In this document: in pieces, positions 5,217 through 13,588 of the stretch
Position numbering within the stretch: the stretch's first letter is position 1
How the letters are laid out: every line of letters begins with the position of its first letter
Virus record (IMG/VR): IMGVR_UViG_3300006033_000121
Location: 1-21,835 of that record
Source of the DNA: a virus
Reading direction: 5' to 3' (one strand)
DNA: 21,835 nt
The notes under the pieces: model-generated
What the model saw: only the letters and a program-made list of their open reading frames with translations
What the model was told of the DNA's origin: nothing
The model's database searches: none
Translations under genes and position numbers: made by a program

Positions 5217-5414
5217 TTATCCGTGTGCTGCTGCAAAAGCGTAGATGTGCACCATGTCATTAGAACCGCCCGCATGACTATGGAGAGTAGTAGTTCCGCC
5301 GTCTGTCAGGTCAGTCCAGTTGGTGCCTGCAAAACTAGCCGAGTCTATAGCGTCAGCAGCAGGAAGCTCCTGAATCTGTCCGCCAATAATAACAAGAGGC
5401 TTTCTGGTTGCCAT
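5217..5414 (-). CDS. Short fibre-associated protein (65 residues), mosaic of two neighbours
   Basis: Residues 1-22 (MATRKPLVIIGGQIQELP) match the start of the next upstream gene (MAVQKPLVIISGQIQQIP). Residues 35-47 (DLTDGGTTTLHSH) match residues 74-86 of the 200-residue fibre protein (DLTDGGASTLHYH). The protein then ends SNDMVHIYAFAAAHG. It therefore combines an N-terminal anchor-like motif with a small His-containing loop found in fibre proteins. The upstream gene ends three bases before, and no good ribosome site is visible, so it may be translated by reinitiation. It could be an adaptor or the debris of module exchange. Confidence 0.6.
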   Translation of the reverse strand: MATRKPLVIIGGQIQELPAADAIDSASFAGTNWTDLTDGGTTTLHSHAGGSNDMVHIYAFAAAHG

Positions 5415-5417
5415 GGC

Positions 5418-5903
5418 TTAGGCTAGAAGAACGCCTTCATGATCTGTACTGATCTCCAGCTCAGTGGTGGAAAGACCTAGGCCTACTTTCACTACATACT
5501 GCCCGCCAGTAGAAGGGGGCGTAGCAGTAATAAGACCGGCAGTGGCCGAGAGGTAGTAGATGGTATTAAAAGCCAGTCCGCCCGTAGTACCAGCTACTGC
5601 ATCCCACTGTGCGGTAGTAGCAGTAAGAATACCATCTGTTTGAATAAGAGCACTGGCAGCGGCGGCCACAGAGACGTCAGAGACTAAGCCTAGTACCTTC
5701 TTGAGACTCACTGAAGTCGCGCCAGCCTTGTCGACTTGAGTAGCGCTGGAAACATAGACTGGAGTACCTTTGACAATAGCACCCGCATTGGCATTGAGCT
5801 TGGATACGACATCAACTTCCGAAGATGCGGCTGAAAGGGTATCGCCAGAAGGGATCTGCTGAATCTGCCCGGAGATGATTACTAGGGGTTTCTGAACGGC
5901 CAT
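5418..5903 (-). CDS. Small structural protein, head/tail fibre type (161 residues)
   Basis: The start ATG 5903 has AAGGA seven bases upstream. The N-terminus MAVQKPLVIISGQIQQIPSGDTL is the anchor-like motif shared with the 65-residue gene downstream. The remainder is a small beta domain (GAIVKGTPVYVSS, KVLGLVSDVSVAAAASALIQTDG, FNTIYYLSATAGLITATPP, YVVKVGLGLSTTELEI). The same domain appears at the C-terminus of the 200-residue gene upstream (GDTVKVTANKFYKA, GSPYFAGTTAAISSIAPTSG, VHRVGYAISSTILLVNI). This type of domain is frequent in phage head or tail fibre proteins. The codon choice is more A/T-rich than in the neighbouring ejection-protein genes. Confidence 0.7.
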   Translation of the reverse strand: MAVQKPLVIISGQIQQIPSGDTLSAASSEVDVVSKLNANAGAIVKGTPVYVSSATQVDKAGATSVSLKKVLGLVSDVSVAAAASALIQTDGILTATTAQWDAVAGTTGGLAFNTIYYLSATAGLITATPPSTGGQYVVKVGLGLSTTELEISTDHEGVLLA

Positions 5904-5914
5904 GATAGTTTCCT

Positions 5915-6517
5915 TTATGAGAGAAGCGTAGGCTCTTCTATGTTTACTAGAAGAATGGTGGAAGAGATTGCGTAGCCTACTCTATGAACATAACCAGAAG
6001 TAGGAGCTATCGAAGAGATTGCAGCGGTAGTTCCTGCGAAATAAGGGCTTCCTGCTGAGAGTCCTGATAGAGTAATATTACCATTAAAGACTGCGGTTGC
6101 TGGGAATGTAGCCGAGACTGTAGCCTTGACGATTCCGGCTATAAGAGCATCTGCTTTTGTAGCTTTATAGAACTTGTTGGCTGTTACTTTGACAGTATCC
6201 CCTACTGTGAGGTCCTCACCAGCCTCTAAAGAGAACTCGGAAACTTCCCTGTCTGCCGCATGGTAATGAAGCGTTGAAGCTCCCCCATCAGTAAGGTCAG
6301 TCGCATTGGCCGCCGTCAGGTGCGTGTAAGTTGCCGTGTCGATGTTCTGTAGATCGCCGTGATTCCGAGTCGCCAAGTCGGTGAGATTCGACCCGGTAAA
6401 GTCGAGCGAACTCCAGAATATCTGTCCTGCTTGCGTGAGCCTTCGCCATAGCAGGTACAGCCAGCCATCTATCGGTTGGCCTGTTTGTGGAGGAGGGGGT
6501 AGAGGGACTTGGGTCAT
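5915..6517 (-). CDS. Fibre protein with N-terminal virion anchor (200 residues), mosaic
   Basis: Residues 1-45 (MTQVPLPPPPQTGQPIDGWL, LLWRRLTQAGQIFW) form a Pro-rich then aromatic virion-attachment start common in short phage tail proteins. Residues 46-86 contain a short fibre segment ending in DLTDGGASTLHYH, which recurs in the 65-residue gene. From about residue 87 the protein is a compact beta domain like that of the 161-residue gene. Base composition changes at the same point: the first part (about 6517-6295) is GC-rich like the ejection genes, the rest clearly more A/T-rich. This suggests a recombination joint. The start ATG overlaps the previous stop (ATGA). Confidence 0.7.
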   Translation of the reverse strand: MTQVPLPPPPQTGQPIDGWLYLLWRRLTQAGQIFWSSLDFTGSNLTDLATRNHGDLQNIDTATYTHLTAANATDLTDGGASTLHYHAADREVSEFSLEAGEDLTVGDTVKVTANKFYKATKADALIAGIVKATVSATFPATAVFNGNITLSGLSAGSPYFAGTTAAISSIAPTSGYVHRVGYAISSTILLVNIEEPTLLS

Positions 6518-8625
6518 TTCCTAACCTGCTCACCGTAAGCCGCACTCGCCACCGGAGCACCTTTGCCAAGTTGCGCAGCGTAACCAATCATCTTGCTTCT
6601 TTGTTCAGGGGGAAGCAGGTCAATCAGCGCTTTCATCGCTTTTGGGTCGCGCATCGCCTTATCCAACTCACGGTACATTTCCTTGTTAACCTTCATCTCG
6701 CCCGCTTGAATGGCCGTGTTTGCGAGCACAATGTACCGATTCAACAGATTCGGAAGGTGGCGAGTGATCGACTGGTCGGATAGAACTTCGCTAACAGCCG
6801 CCTTTGCTTCTGTCGACTTCGCCATTTCCTTGAGCGACTTGTCTCTAGCCATCTCGCCAGCAACGCCGGATGCTTTGGCGAATCGTTCATCGCCAAGCAA
6901 TTCCATCATCGTCTTACCTGTTTTTGTGTACTTCTCGATGAAGTCGACATTTTCTCCGGCGATAGTTTTGATGAATTGCTTGGGGCTGTCTTTTTGCATC
7001 AGGCGAAGTTCGTCCAGTGCCGATAGCGTGTCGCGTTCCGCCAGTGCTTTCGAGTACGGTTCAAGGTACTTGGTCACATAATCTTCGCCAAGTTGTTTGT
7101 CGATCACCTTCTTTATGTCCGTCAACGCAGCGGCGGCGGCCTTCTGAGAGTTCGATCCATCAACAAGATCAGGGATCAGCGTGTTGATCGTCATAGCCCG
7201 AAGTTCGGCTATCTTTACTGGGTCGTCGCCAGCGATTCGGAGTTCCTCTGCAACTTTTGACGCTACGTTTCTCTTTGTTGCATTTAATCCTGTCGACATA
7301 GAGTCGATGGCGCTGCGCACAGGCGCTGCGGTAAAGGCAGCTGGAAGCTCAGAAATCTGCTGGCGAAGAATGTCAGCTTCGGAACGCAGCCCTTGAGCCA
7401 GCCCGCCTAGTTCATCTGCGGCAGCAGAGAACTGGCCAGGGTCGCCTGTGAATCGTGGTTGTCCCTGTTGCACTTGGAACGGAGCGATCGACATTCTTGC
7501 CGCTTCTGGGGTGCCTACAGGAGAAACTGGCATTGAAGTTTGGCGAGGATAATTGCCTTCTGGAAGCGCATTCACTACTTGTCGTTCTGTAGCCCGACTG
7601 CCTTGCGCCAGCACCCCCTGTTGCGCAGCCTCAGTTGTCATGCGACCCTGATTCTGCAATGCTGAGGTATAGCGCCCTTCAATGCTTCGCAGTACCGGCA
7701 GTATGTCGCTCAGCTTCCTTCCAGGCTCGGCGAGTTTGTTGAGAATGTCTCGTTCAACTGGCTTCAAATCCAACGCGGTCAATTTACCGTAAAGGTCACG
7801 GGCAAGAGCCGCACTTTCAGCGGAACCGCCTTGCGCCATTTCCTCCATGACTTGACCCTGTGCAGCGGCTTGCCTTTCAGCCTGCGATAGGTAAGCGCGG
7901 GCAGCGGCCATCGGGTCATCAGCGGCCTGTATTCCTTCCGTCGATCGCATCAGTTTGTCCAGGACGGCAACGCCTTCAGCGTCAGGCATTCCAGCGAGCG
8001 CCTGCGCTGTCCTTACATCCCCAGCCTCACCAAGCATCCGTGATGCGGCAACTTGGTTATCCAATCCAATAATAGCCTTGGACACATTTGCCGCTTTGTC
8101 AGCACCACCGTAATATCGGACAGACTTATCTCCGCCCACCAACTCACGAAGCCGTTGCACGTTGTTGCCAACTGATCCGGCAATCCTTGGGATGGCTTTC
8201 CCGATCAAAGCACCGCCAGCACCAAACATGCCTTCAGTGGTGGCAGACGCTGCTCTGTGGCCTGTCGGGTCGTAAGCGAACCCAAGAGCCGCAGAAGCCG
8301 CAGCAGCAGGGAGAACGGCGGTTCCGGCCAAAGCAGCGGGGGCGTACTTGGCGATCTCGCCAACCATCGCGCCTATGGGTGCTTCTTCGCCCGCTACGTT
8401 AGCGGCACGAACAGCGTCTTGATCGACATCTCCACCGAACAGTCCCTTGACCCCCTGATACCCTTTGTGCAACGCACCGCCAGCGCCGACGAGTTGGCGT
8501 TGCGCCCACGGCATTTCATTGAGGACTTCGCGCTGATAGTCTTCCTGAGTCTTTTGCTTTGGGATCAAGTCATCAAACGCACCGCTTGATGTCCTGCTTG
8601 GAATTAGATCGTCAAAAGCGCCCAT
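6514..8625 (-). CDS. Large internal virion / DNA ejection protein with tandem FDDLIP motif
   Basis: A 703-residue protein. The N-terminus repeats GAFDDLIP twice (residues 2-9 and 15-22), a short linear motif I associate with the N-termini of phage internal proteins. Residues about 85-150 are Gly/Ala-rich and hydrophobic (MVGEIAKYAPAALAG, AAAASAALGFAYDP, GAGGALIGKAIPRIAG), which could insert into the host membrane. The remainder is long alpha-helix with many Ala, Glu and Lys. Position after two other internal-type genes and before fibre genes, plus size, fit a gp16/gp20-like ejection protein of P22-type phages, which leave the capsid with the DNA and help it cross the envelope. No lytic transglycosylase motif is seen. 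The start lies one base after the previous stop. Confidence 0.7.
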   Translation of the reverse strand: MGAFDDLIPSRTSSGAFDDLIPKQKTQEDYQREVLNEMPWAQRQLVGAGGALHKGYQGVKGLFGGDVDQDAVRAANVAGEEAPIGAMVGEIAKYAPAALAGTAVLPAAAASAALGFAYDPTGHRAASATTEGMFGAGGALIGKAIPRIAGSVGNNVQRLRELVGGDKSVRYYGGADKAANVSKAIIGLDNQVAASRMLGEAGDVRTAQALAGMPDAEGVAVLDKLMRSTEGIQAADDPMAAARAYLSQAERQAAAQGQVMEEMAQGGSAESAALARDLYGKLTALDLKPVERDILNKLAEPGRKLSDILPVLRSIEGRYTSALQNQGRMTTEAAQQGVLAQGSRATERQVVNALPEGNYPRQTSMPVSPVGTPEAARMSIAPFQVQQGQPRFTGDPGQFSAAADELGGLAQGLRSEADILRQQISELPAAFTAAPVRSAIDSMSTGLNATKRNVASKVAEELRIAGDDPVKIAELRAMTINTLIPDLVDGSNSQKAAAAALTDIKKVIDKQLGEDYVTKYLEPYSKALAERDTLSALDELRLMQKDSPKQFIKTIAGENVDFIEKYTKTGKTMMELLGDERFAKASGVAGEMARDKSLKEMAKSTEAKAAVSEVLSDQSITRHLPNLLNRYIVLANTAIQAGEMKVNKEMYRELDKAMRDPKAMKALIDLLPPEQRSKMIGYAAQLGKGAPVASAAYGEQVRK

Positions 8626-8626
8626 G

Positions 8627-9901
8627 TTATCGCCCCATCTTTTCTTGAAGTCGCTTCATTACCGCGTCCCTTGGTGCGCCCGAAGCAATTGCCGCCTGCG
8701 CTTCTTGCATCAGCATGGCTTGCTGTTCTGCACCAGACTTAGCGGGTGCGGCATTGCCTGAAAACCCCTTCGGTGGATTGTCTTTCAAATCCTGCTTCAA
8801 TCGTTGCGTGGACATTTTGACGTCCCACAGCATCCGTTCAATCTGTTCTGGCGATTGCGCTTGATCGAGCGAACCTTGAACGGATTGTAGGAACTCAAGT
8901 TCGCGTTCAGTGATATTCCCCAGCGCCCCCCCAGTAGGCGATTCACGACGCATCTTGTTCAGTTCGTCAAATCCGATGTTGGCTTTGATTCTGCTCAAAT
9001 CGCCGCGCAAGTCTCTTGCACTGGTGCCGCCAAAGTTTTCAAGAACCTGGCCTGGCAATCCGGTGGCAAAGAACCCAAGTTTTGATCCTTGCGACTTATA
9101 TTTCCCTTCACCAAGAATCTTGTCGATGTTGTCGTCCATTGTGTCGGCTTGCTTGATAGAGTTTGACCACGCGCTTTGTTCTTTATTCTGCGCCCCCTCG
9201 AGCTTCTCGACTCGCTCGTATTCAGTAGTCCCAGGAATCCTCGCGGACAACTGCGCACCCTCGGCTTCGGCAATCACTTTAGCCCTAGCCTTATCAAGTT
9301 CAGATGTAGGTTTTGCTTGCATTTGAGCAAGTTCAACGCGCTGCTTCTGAATCCCCAAATCCTCTTTCATCCTCGTCCGTTCAGCGCCGGTATCTCTTCC
9401 CATGTCAATAATTCGGCCATCAGCCATGACAGCGCGAGTTGCATCACCTTTCAGCCGATACCCTTTCCCCATGCCGCCGTATTCGATGGGCATAGAGTAA
9501 TCGGGCGCAGGGCCACCAAGTCGTGACTGGCTTGGTCGTCCATACTGATCTTCTGGCGCGAAAGTGCGTCCGGTACTGTTATTGCGGATCATGTTCAACG
9601 GGGCCTGCTCGACTACACCAGCACCGCCGTAACCGGGCGCACGCGGCATTTGCGGTTCACCTCCCATCGGCGTCCTATTGAATCCGGACGTCGTCATCGT
9701 CGATTGCGACAGTAGTTCGTTGATTTGGTCACGACTTGCGCCAGATTTCATCAGGTCACTGAGCATGCCTTGCTGCGGAATATATTGCTGCTGAGTGTCA
9801 AACTGCACTCCAGGTTCGTTGTTGTCCTGTTGCATGGCGAGCAGTTCAGCGAGCCGCTTCTGGCGTTCCTGTTCGTATTTTTGGTCAATGTAGTATTCCA
9901 T
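8627..9901 (-). CDS. Internal virion protein, Gln-rich, probable ejection protein
   Basis: I choose ATG 9901 (MEYYIDQKYEQERQK), two bases after the preceding stop with AGGTGGGG upstream, giving 424 residues; an earlier in-frame start would overlap the upstream gene. Residues 1-60 are Gln-rich and helical, then a Gly/Pro-rich linker (about 70-150), then a long helical part (ERTRMKEDLGIQKQRVELAQ, IARIPGTTEYERVEK-like, SVQGSLDQAQSPEQIERMLWD). The C-terminus ends in a short helix (QAAIASGAPRDAVMKRLQEKMG). This resembles phage injection proteins by composition and position only; no enzyme motif is present. It sits between two other proteins of the same class. Confidence 0.6.
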   Translation of the reverse strand: MEYYIDQKYEQERQKRLAELLAMQQDNNEPGVQFDTQQQYIPQQGMLSDLMKSGASRDQINELLSQSTMTTSGFNRTPMGGEPQMPRAPGYGGAGVVEQAPLNMIRNNSTGRTFAPEDQYGRPSQSRLGGPAPDYSMPIEYGGMGKGYRLKGDATRAVMADGRIIDMGRDTGAERTRMKEDLGIQKQRVELAQMQAKPTSELDKARAKVIAEAEGAQLSARIPGTTEYERVEKLEGAQNKEQSAWSNSIKQADTMDDNIDKILGEGKYKSQGSKLGFFATGLPGQVLENFGGTSARDLRGDLSRIKANIGFDELNKMRRESPTGGALGNITERELEFLQSVQGSLDQAQSPEQIERMLWDVKMSTQRLKQDLKDNPPKGFSGNAAPAKSGAEQQAMLMQEAQAAIASGAPRDAVMKRLQEKMGR

Positions 9902-9903
9902 GA

Positions 9904-10689
9904 TTAACCCCACCTCATTCCGCTAATCGACCCGGAAGAATAGTTCTGGCTTGGCGACGGTGCCTGCTTAATCCAAGTATTTGCCCATGCGTTTCGATTG
10001 TCGCCAGTAATTTTTTGATTCACATTTGTGGCATCATTTGCCTGTCCAACCAAGTCTTTCAACAACCCACCACGCTGATTCCATGCGTTCGACTCGGCGG
10101 CGTAGCGGCTTGTATTCGCGTTCTTGTCACCAAGCCATGATTGCGAGTAGTTGCCAAGCAAGTTACCGAGCCGCCCTGCCTGCGCGTCATATTCCTGCGA
10201 ACCCATATCCTGCCCGTACTTGGTCAGTTCCATGAGACGGTTGCCGGAATTGAGCATCCCTTTCGCCCCAAGTTGGCGATTTATGGCCTCTTCACCTTGT
10301 TTGACGCGGAACTTGTAGGCCGCCGATTGGTTGATGGAATCGGGGTTGTCTAGCAGGCTCCGTAGGCGTGTCTCTGCGTCACCTAGACCGGCCTCGAAAC
10401 GGTTGCTTTGAGATGCGACAGGCGCTGGAGCATCAAGATACCCCGTCATTCTGTTCCCGAAGTCAGTAGCCTGTCCCTGAATCCTGGAAGCATTCAATGT
10501 TGCGCTCGGGTCTTCAGTCGCCATCCTATCGACGAAATCGGACAACTGTCCTTCTCGCATCGAAGAAGACGCTTTATTCCTTTTCCACGCGTCATACCCG
10601 CTGTAGGACGCGTTTGTATCCCCCGTGTCTTTCTGCATTTGGCCCCAGTCAGCGGGTAAGCTAGGTTCTGTCTGCCACCAATATCCCAT
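9904..10689 (-). CDS. Small internal virion / DNA transfer protein (gp7-like)
   Basis: A 261-residue protein from ATG 10689 with GGAG seven bases upstream. The N-terminus is aromatic (MGYWWQTEPSLPADWGQMQK). Residues 100-185 hold a helical segment I recognise as recurrent in phage DNA-transfer proteins (AAYKFRVKQGEEAINRQLGA, GMLNSGNRLMELTKYGQ, EYDAQAGRLGNLLG). The C-terminal part is Asn/Ser/Trp-rich and probably extended (NAWANTWIKQAP, GSISGMRWG). By order it is the first of three ejection-type genes after the stabilisation genes, matching the place of P22 gp7-like proteins. The family link rests on motif impression and synteny. Confidence 0.6.
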   Translation of the reverse strand: MGYWWQTEPSLPADWGQMQKDTGDTNASYSGYDAWKRNKASSSMREGQLSDFVDRMATEDPSATLNASRIQGQATDFGNRMTGYLDAPAPVASQSNRFEAGLGDAETRLRSLLDNPDSINQSAAYKFRVKQGEEAINRQLGAKGMLNSGNRLMELTKYGQDMGSQEYDAQAGRLGNLLGNYSQSWLGDKNANTSRYAAESNAWNQRGGLLKDLVGQANDATNVNQKITGDNRNAWANTWIKQAPSPSQNYSSGSISGMRWG

Positions 10690-10691
10690 GA

Positions 10692-12380
10692 TTACGCTCC
10701 TTCAATCTCAATGGCCTCAAGCCGCAATAGTGCGTTCTTGAGATGTAAAATTTCAAATGATCTACGGCGGAAATTCCCTAACCGACGAATCTTCGACCGC
10801 GTTGCAGATAGATCAACAGGGCGGAATACTGAATTCGTTGCGTAATCGTCATCAGAATACCTGATTACCGCCGTGCTGGACACCTTGTCGCCTATCAATT
10901 CAGCCGATGCCATCGTCTTATACTTAGTGCTTCCATCGTCCATCTTCGGCGTTCTGATTCGCGCAGCAATGGCCCCGATAGCATCAATATAGACAGACTG
11001 GCTGAATTCATATAGCGCCCCACTTGTCGCGTGTTGCATATACTGCTTCCCGTTGGCCGAAGTCGAAGCGATGACCGGGAAGTACGCTTCTGTGTGCTTA
11101 ACTGAAGTGCCAGACCCGCTGAATGCAGCTCCTGTTGCCTGTAGCTGGAACGTATCGGTCGTGACATCCGTAACCACATGCCAGCCGTTGAAACTGGCGT
11201 TTGTAGCGGCGATCAGGGTGATTTCGCCATCCGAGTACCCATGAGCGGAGGAAGTCACTACACCGGCTGCTGTGACCGCCGTGACAGTCTTGGTAACTCC
11301 CGACGAGGCGAGGTAAGTGAAGAATGACCACAGCGAAGTCGTAAAGTCATAGACGAGGGTAACGCCAGCGGTTACAAGCGTCAGGCCGTACAGCAAGTGC
11401 GAACCGACATTGGCCGACCATGAATAGACGGTCGCCAGCGAATCGGCGTTCAGAATCTTGTCGATTTGGGGAGTGGAAATTTTCTCAGGTGCCATTCCTT
11501 GAAGCCGGAAGATGCCGCGTCCGAACCCGTCCTTGGTTTGCCCCATCCAGACGATAGTGCCAGCCATCTCTTTGACCGAAGCATCAGAAGCACATCCGAC
11601 CTTGAACGCGGCATTCTGGACAGGCGCGAGAATTGATCCTGTCGCATTCGCAGCGTCATAGAAAAACTCCGTGCTGTATTGCTTGAAAGCGGCCAGGTAG
11701 TTGTTGTGCTTGGCAAGATAGACGCCCTGATCCGGTTCGATCTGCGTCCCGATGAATTCCAGCGCGGCCCATGATGCAGCATTCTCAGTGGCCGATTGAT
11801 TGATGTCTCCAGCAGGCGTCATCACGAAGAACTTGCCATCGAGGAAAGCGCACCCCCGCGTGGTGTTGCTCGGATAGTCGGCATCCGTGATCTGCGTTAC
11901 CGTGTAGCGGTTCGCAGTGTTGGTGGCATAGGTTGATGCAACGCCATCTTCCAACTGCGCCCAGGCCACATCCACTGCGTCGGCAGATGTCGCAATTTTG
12001 ATCCCGAATGTTACCGTACCGCTTGCTGTCAGAGTCGTATCGTAACGCGCCCATATGCTGGTCGTGGTTTCGACTGAGTACGTCGTTCCGTCCACCGTGA
12101 TGCTGATCGCCCCCGTTCCAGTAACGCGCTTGATGTAGATTGAAAATGTCCGGTTCAGCGTTCCGGTCAAGGCGATGCTTTGCAGCATGGTCGCGTTCGC
12201 CGCGCCTGCGGTGAGCGTGAATGCTTCCGTTCCAGAGTTCGGGTCTGTTTGTGATGCCGTCAGGGTGATGTTTGTCTTGACCCACGCGGCATTGCTGAAC
12301 AATTGGCTATAGAGCGCCTGATTCGCGTTCTGTACCATGTAGTAACCGACCGTCTTGGTCTTTAGGAATAGTTGGCTCAT
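10692..12380 (-). CDS. gp10-like packaged-DNA stabilisation (tail hub) protein body with extra beta modules
   Basis: A 562-residue protein. From about residue 163 it reads as a P22 gp10-type protein that plugs the portal after packaging: VTQITDADYPS, a FLDGKFFVMTPAGDI segment, EFFYDAANATG, IVWMGQTKDGFGRGIF, VYSWSANVGSHLLYGLTLV, and a C-terminus with KMDDGSTKYKTMASAELIGD and RRLGNFRRRSFEI. Two inserted beta modules are visible. Residues about 20-158 resemble a carbohydrate-binding-like jelly roll (ALYSQLFSNAAWVKTNITLT to VDVAWAQLEDG). Residues about 363-428 resemble the phage 'AHGYSDGE' Ig-like module. The usual gp10 N-terminus (RPGLS region) is missing here and is found instead on the two genes upstream. 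The start overlaps the previous stop by ATGA. Confidence 0.65.
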   Translation of the reverse strand: MSQLFLKTKTVGYYMVQNANQALYSQLFSNAAWVKTNITLTASQTDPNSGTEAFTLTAGAANATMLQSIALTGTLNRTFSIYIKRVTGTGAISITVDGTTYSVETTTSIWARYDTTLTASGTVTFGIKIATSADAVDVAWAQLEDGVASTYATNTANRYTVTQITDADYPSNTTRGCAFLDGKFFVMTPAGDINQSATENAASWAALEFIGTQIEPDQGVYLAKHNNYLAAFKQYSTEFFYDAANATGSILAPVQNAAFKVGCASDASVKEMAGTIVWMGQTKDGFGRGIFRLQGMAPEKISTPQIDKILNADSLATVYSWSANVGSHLLYGLTLVTAGVTLVYDFTTSLWSFFTYLASSGVTKTVTAVTAAGVVTSSAHGYSDGEITLIAATNASFNGWHVVTDVTTDTFQLQATGAAFSGSGTSVKHTEAYFPVIASTSANGKQYMQHATSGALYEFSQSVYIDAIGAIAARIRTPKMDDGSTKYKTMASAELIGDKVSSTAVIRYSDDDYATNSVFRPVDLSATRSKIRRLGNFRRRSFEILHLKNALLRLEAIEIEGA

Positions 12381-13588
12381 ATTGGGCTTTGGGCGAAGTC
12401 GTAGTAGTCGCCAGTGATTGTTGCTAGAGCTGGGATTGAACCGGTAGCAGAATCAAGATCGTAAATGTACACGTCGTGTATTAACGGTACACTGCTGTCG
12501 TAACTTCCCCTAAACGCCGTCAATTTACTCCCGGTAGTGGCAGTGCTTACAAACTGAGTCCCAGTGAATATCGGATAGTCGCTGCCAAAAGACTGCCCTA
12601 GAGTAAGGGTGCCGCCATCTATAGAGATAGTGGCAATAATGCAAGACGCGTTACCGGCCACTAAAAATGGAATCTGTAAGGTCGCCCCGACTTGCAGTAA
12701 TCTGAAGCCATCCTCCGACATACTCATGCCAGTGGCTATTGTCCCGCTAAACAAGTCCGTATGACTCGTCGTGCCGTCTATGCGGAAAACAGTATAAGCG
12801 CCCGTTGCAGAGTAATACGCCAGCCCGTAAATCTCGCCGGACAATTCCCCCGGCGCAACTTGTGGAATCTCACCATCTACAGGCCCGACAATCCAATTAA
12901 ACGAAGTAGTTAAAGCACCGGTGCTAATAAGAACTCGGCGGGCAAGAATTCCAGGGAAAATGTCGTCCCCGACAGAAATTTCAGTACCTATTACTTGCCA
13001 AAGACTGCCATCACTGCGCGCCGCAAACCCAGTTGACATATCACTGCCAGATCCATTCAGCGCCCCCTGTACCCACACGGAGCCGTTATAGCTCCATATA
13101 TAACCGTCAGACAAGCAATAAAGCGCGCTGTTGTAGGTAAATAGCCGTCTGATTGGTCGCCCGCCGGGGGGAGGGATGGTTACTGAAATGCTACCCCCAA
13201 AATTAGTTGTGCCTGCCACCCAACCATCGAGTCCGTTTTCTGGATTGGGATATCCCACAGCGTATAAAGTGCCATTGAGCCATTCGGGAAGGGAAACAAG
13301 TTCCGGTAAATCTCCACCAACGACGCCACCGGGGATTATATATGCCGTCGAATCGGCCCCCTCCTCGACCCCGAATCCCAATGTTGCCCCATATACGCTC
13401 ACAAGCTCGTTGTTGAACACCACCAGCCCGTTACCAGCCCCTGACGCCTGAGCATCCAACGAAAGCCCCGGCCTGACAACAGCTTTATCCCCCGACTTCT
13501 TGACTTCCTTGAGGCAGTTGGTCAGACGGGCGTTCTTGTTCGAAAGTCCGTCCTTGGTGCTAATCTGCGCGGTCAATGGAAGTCTCAT
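12377..13588 (-). CDS. Virion protein with gp10-type N-terminus and novel beta-rich body (403 residues)
   Basis: Residues 1-74 (MRLPLTAQISTKDG, NARLTN, VVRPGLS, ASGAGNGLVVFNNELVSVYG) align over their length with the 94-residue gene upstream, about half identical. The last residues (TITGDYYDFAQSPI) also match the end of that gene (TVVAGSYDFAASPL). Between them lie about 310 residues rich in Gly, Ser, Thr, Tyr and Asp with repeated short strands (LFTYNSALYCLSDGYIWSYN, IYGLAYYSATGAYTVFRIDG), suggestive of a beta-propeller. Composition is lower in G+C than the flanking genes, suggesting acquired DNA. Likely a head-tail connector or tail component. It overlaps both neighbours by ATGA. No enzyme motif seen. 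Confidence 0.65.
   Translation of the reverse strand: MRLPLTAQISTKDGLSNKNARLTNCLKEVKKSGDKAVVRPGLSLDAQASGAGNGLVVFNNELVSVYGATLGFGVEEGADSTAYIIPGGVVGGDLPELVSLPEWLNGTLYAVGYPNPENGLDGWVAGTTNFGGSISVTIPPPGGRPIRRLFTYNSALYCLSDGYIWSYNGSVWVQGALNGSGSDMSTGFAARSDGSLWQVIGTEISVGDDIFPGILARRVLISTGALTTSFNWIVGPVDGEIPQVAPGELSGEIYGLAYYSATGAYTVFRIDGTTSHTDLFSGTIATGMSMSEDGFRLLQVGATLQIPFLVAGNASCIIATISIDGGTLTLGQSFGSDYPIFTGTQFVSTATTGSKLTAFRGSYDSSVPLIHDVYIYDLDSATGSIPALATITGDYYDFAQSPI

Noticed and set aside
10692-12380. Diversity-generating retroelement target, considered because some short-tailed phages with similar genes have one
   Set aside because: No reverse transcriptase, template repeat or C-type lectin variable region was seen in the window.
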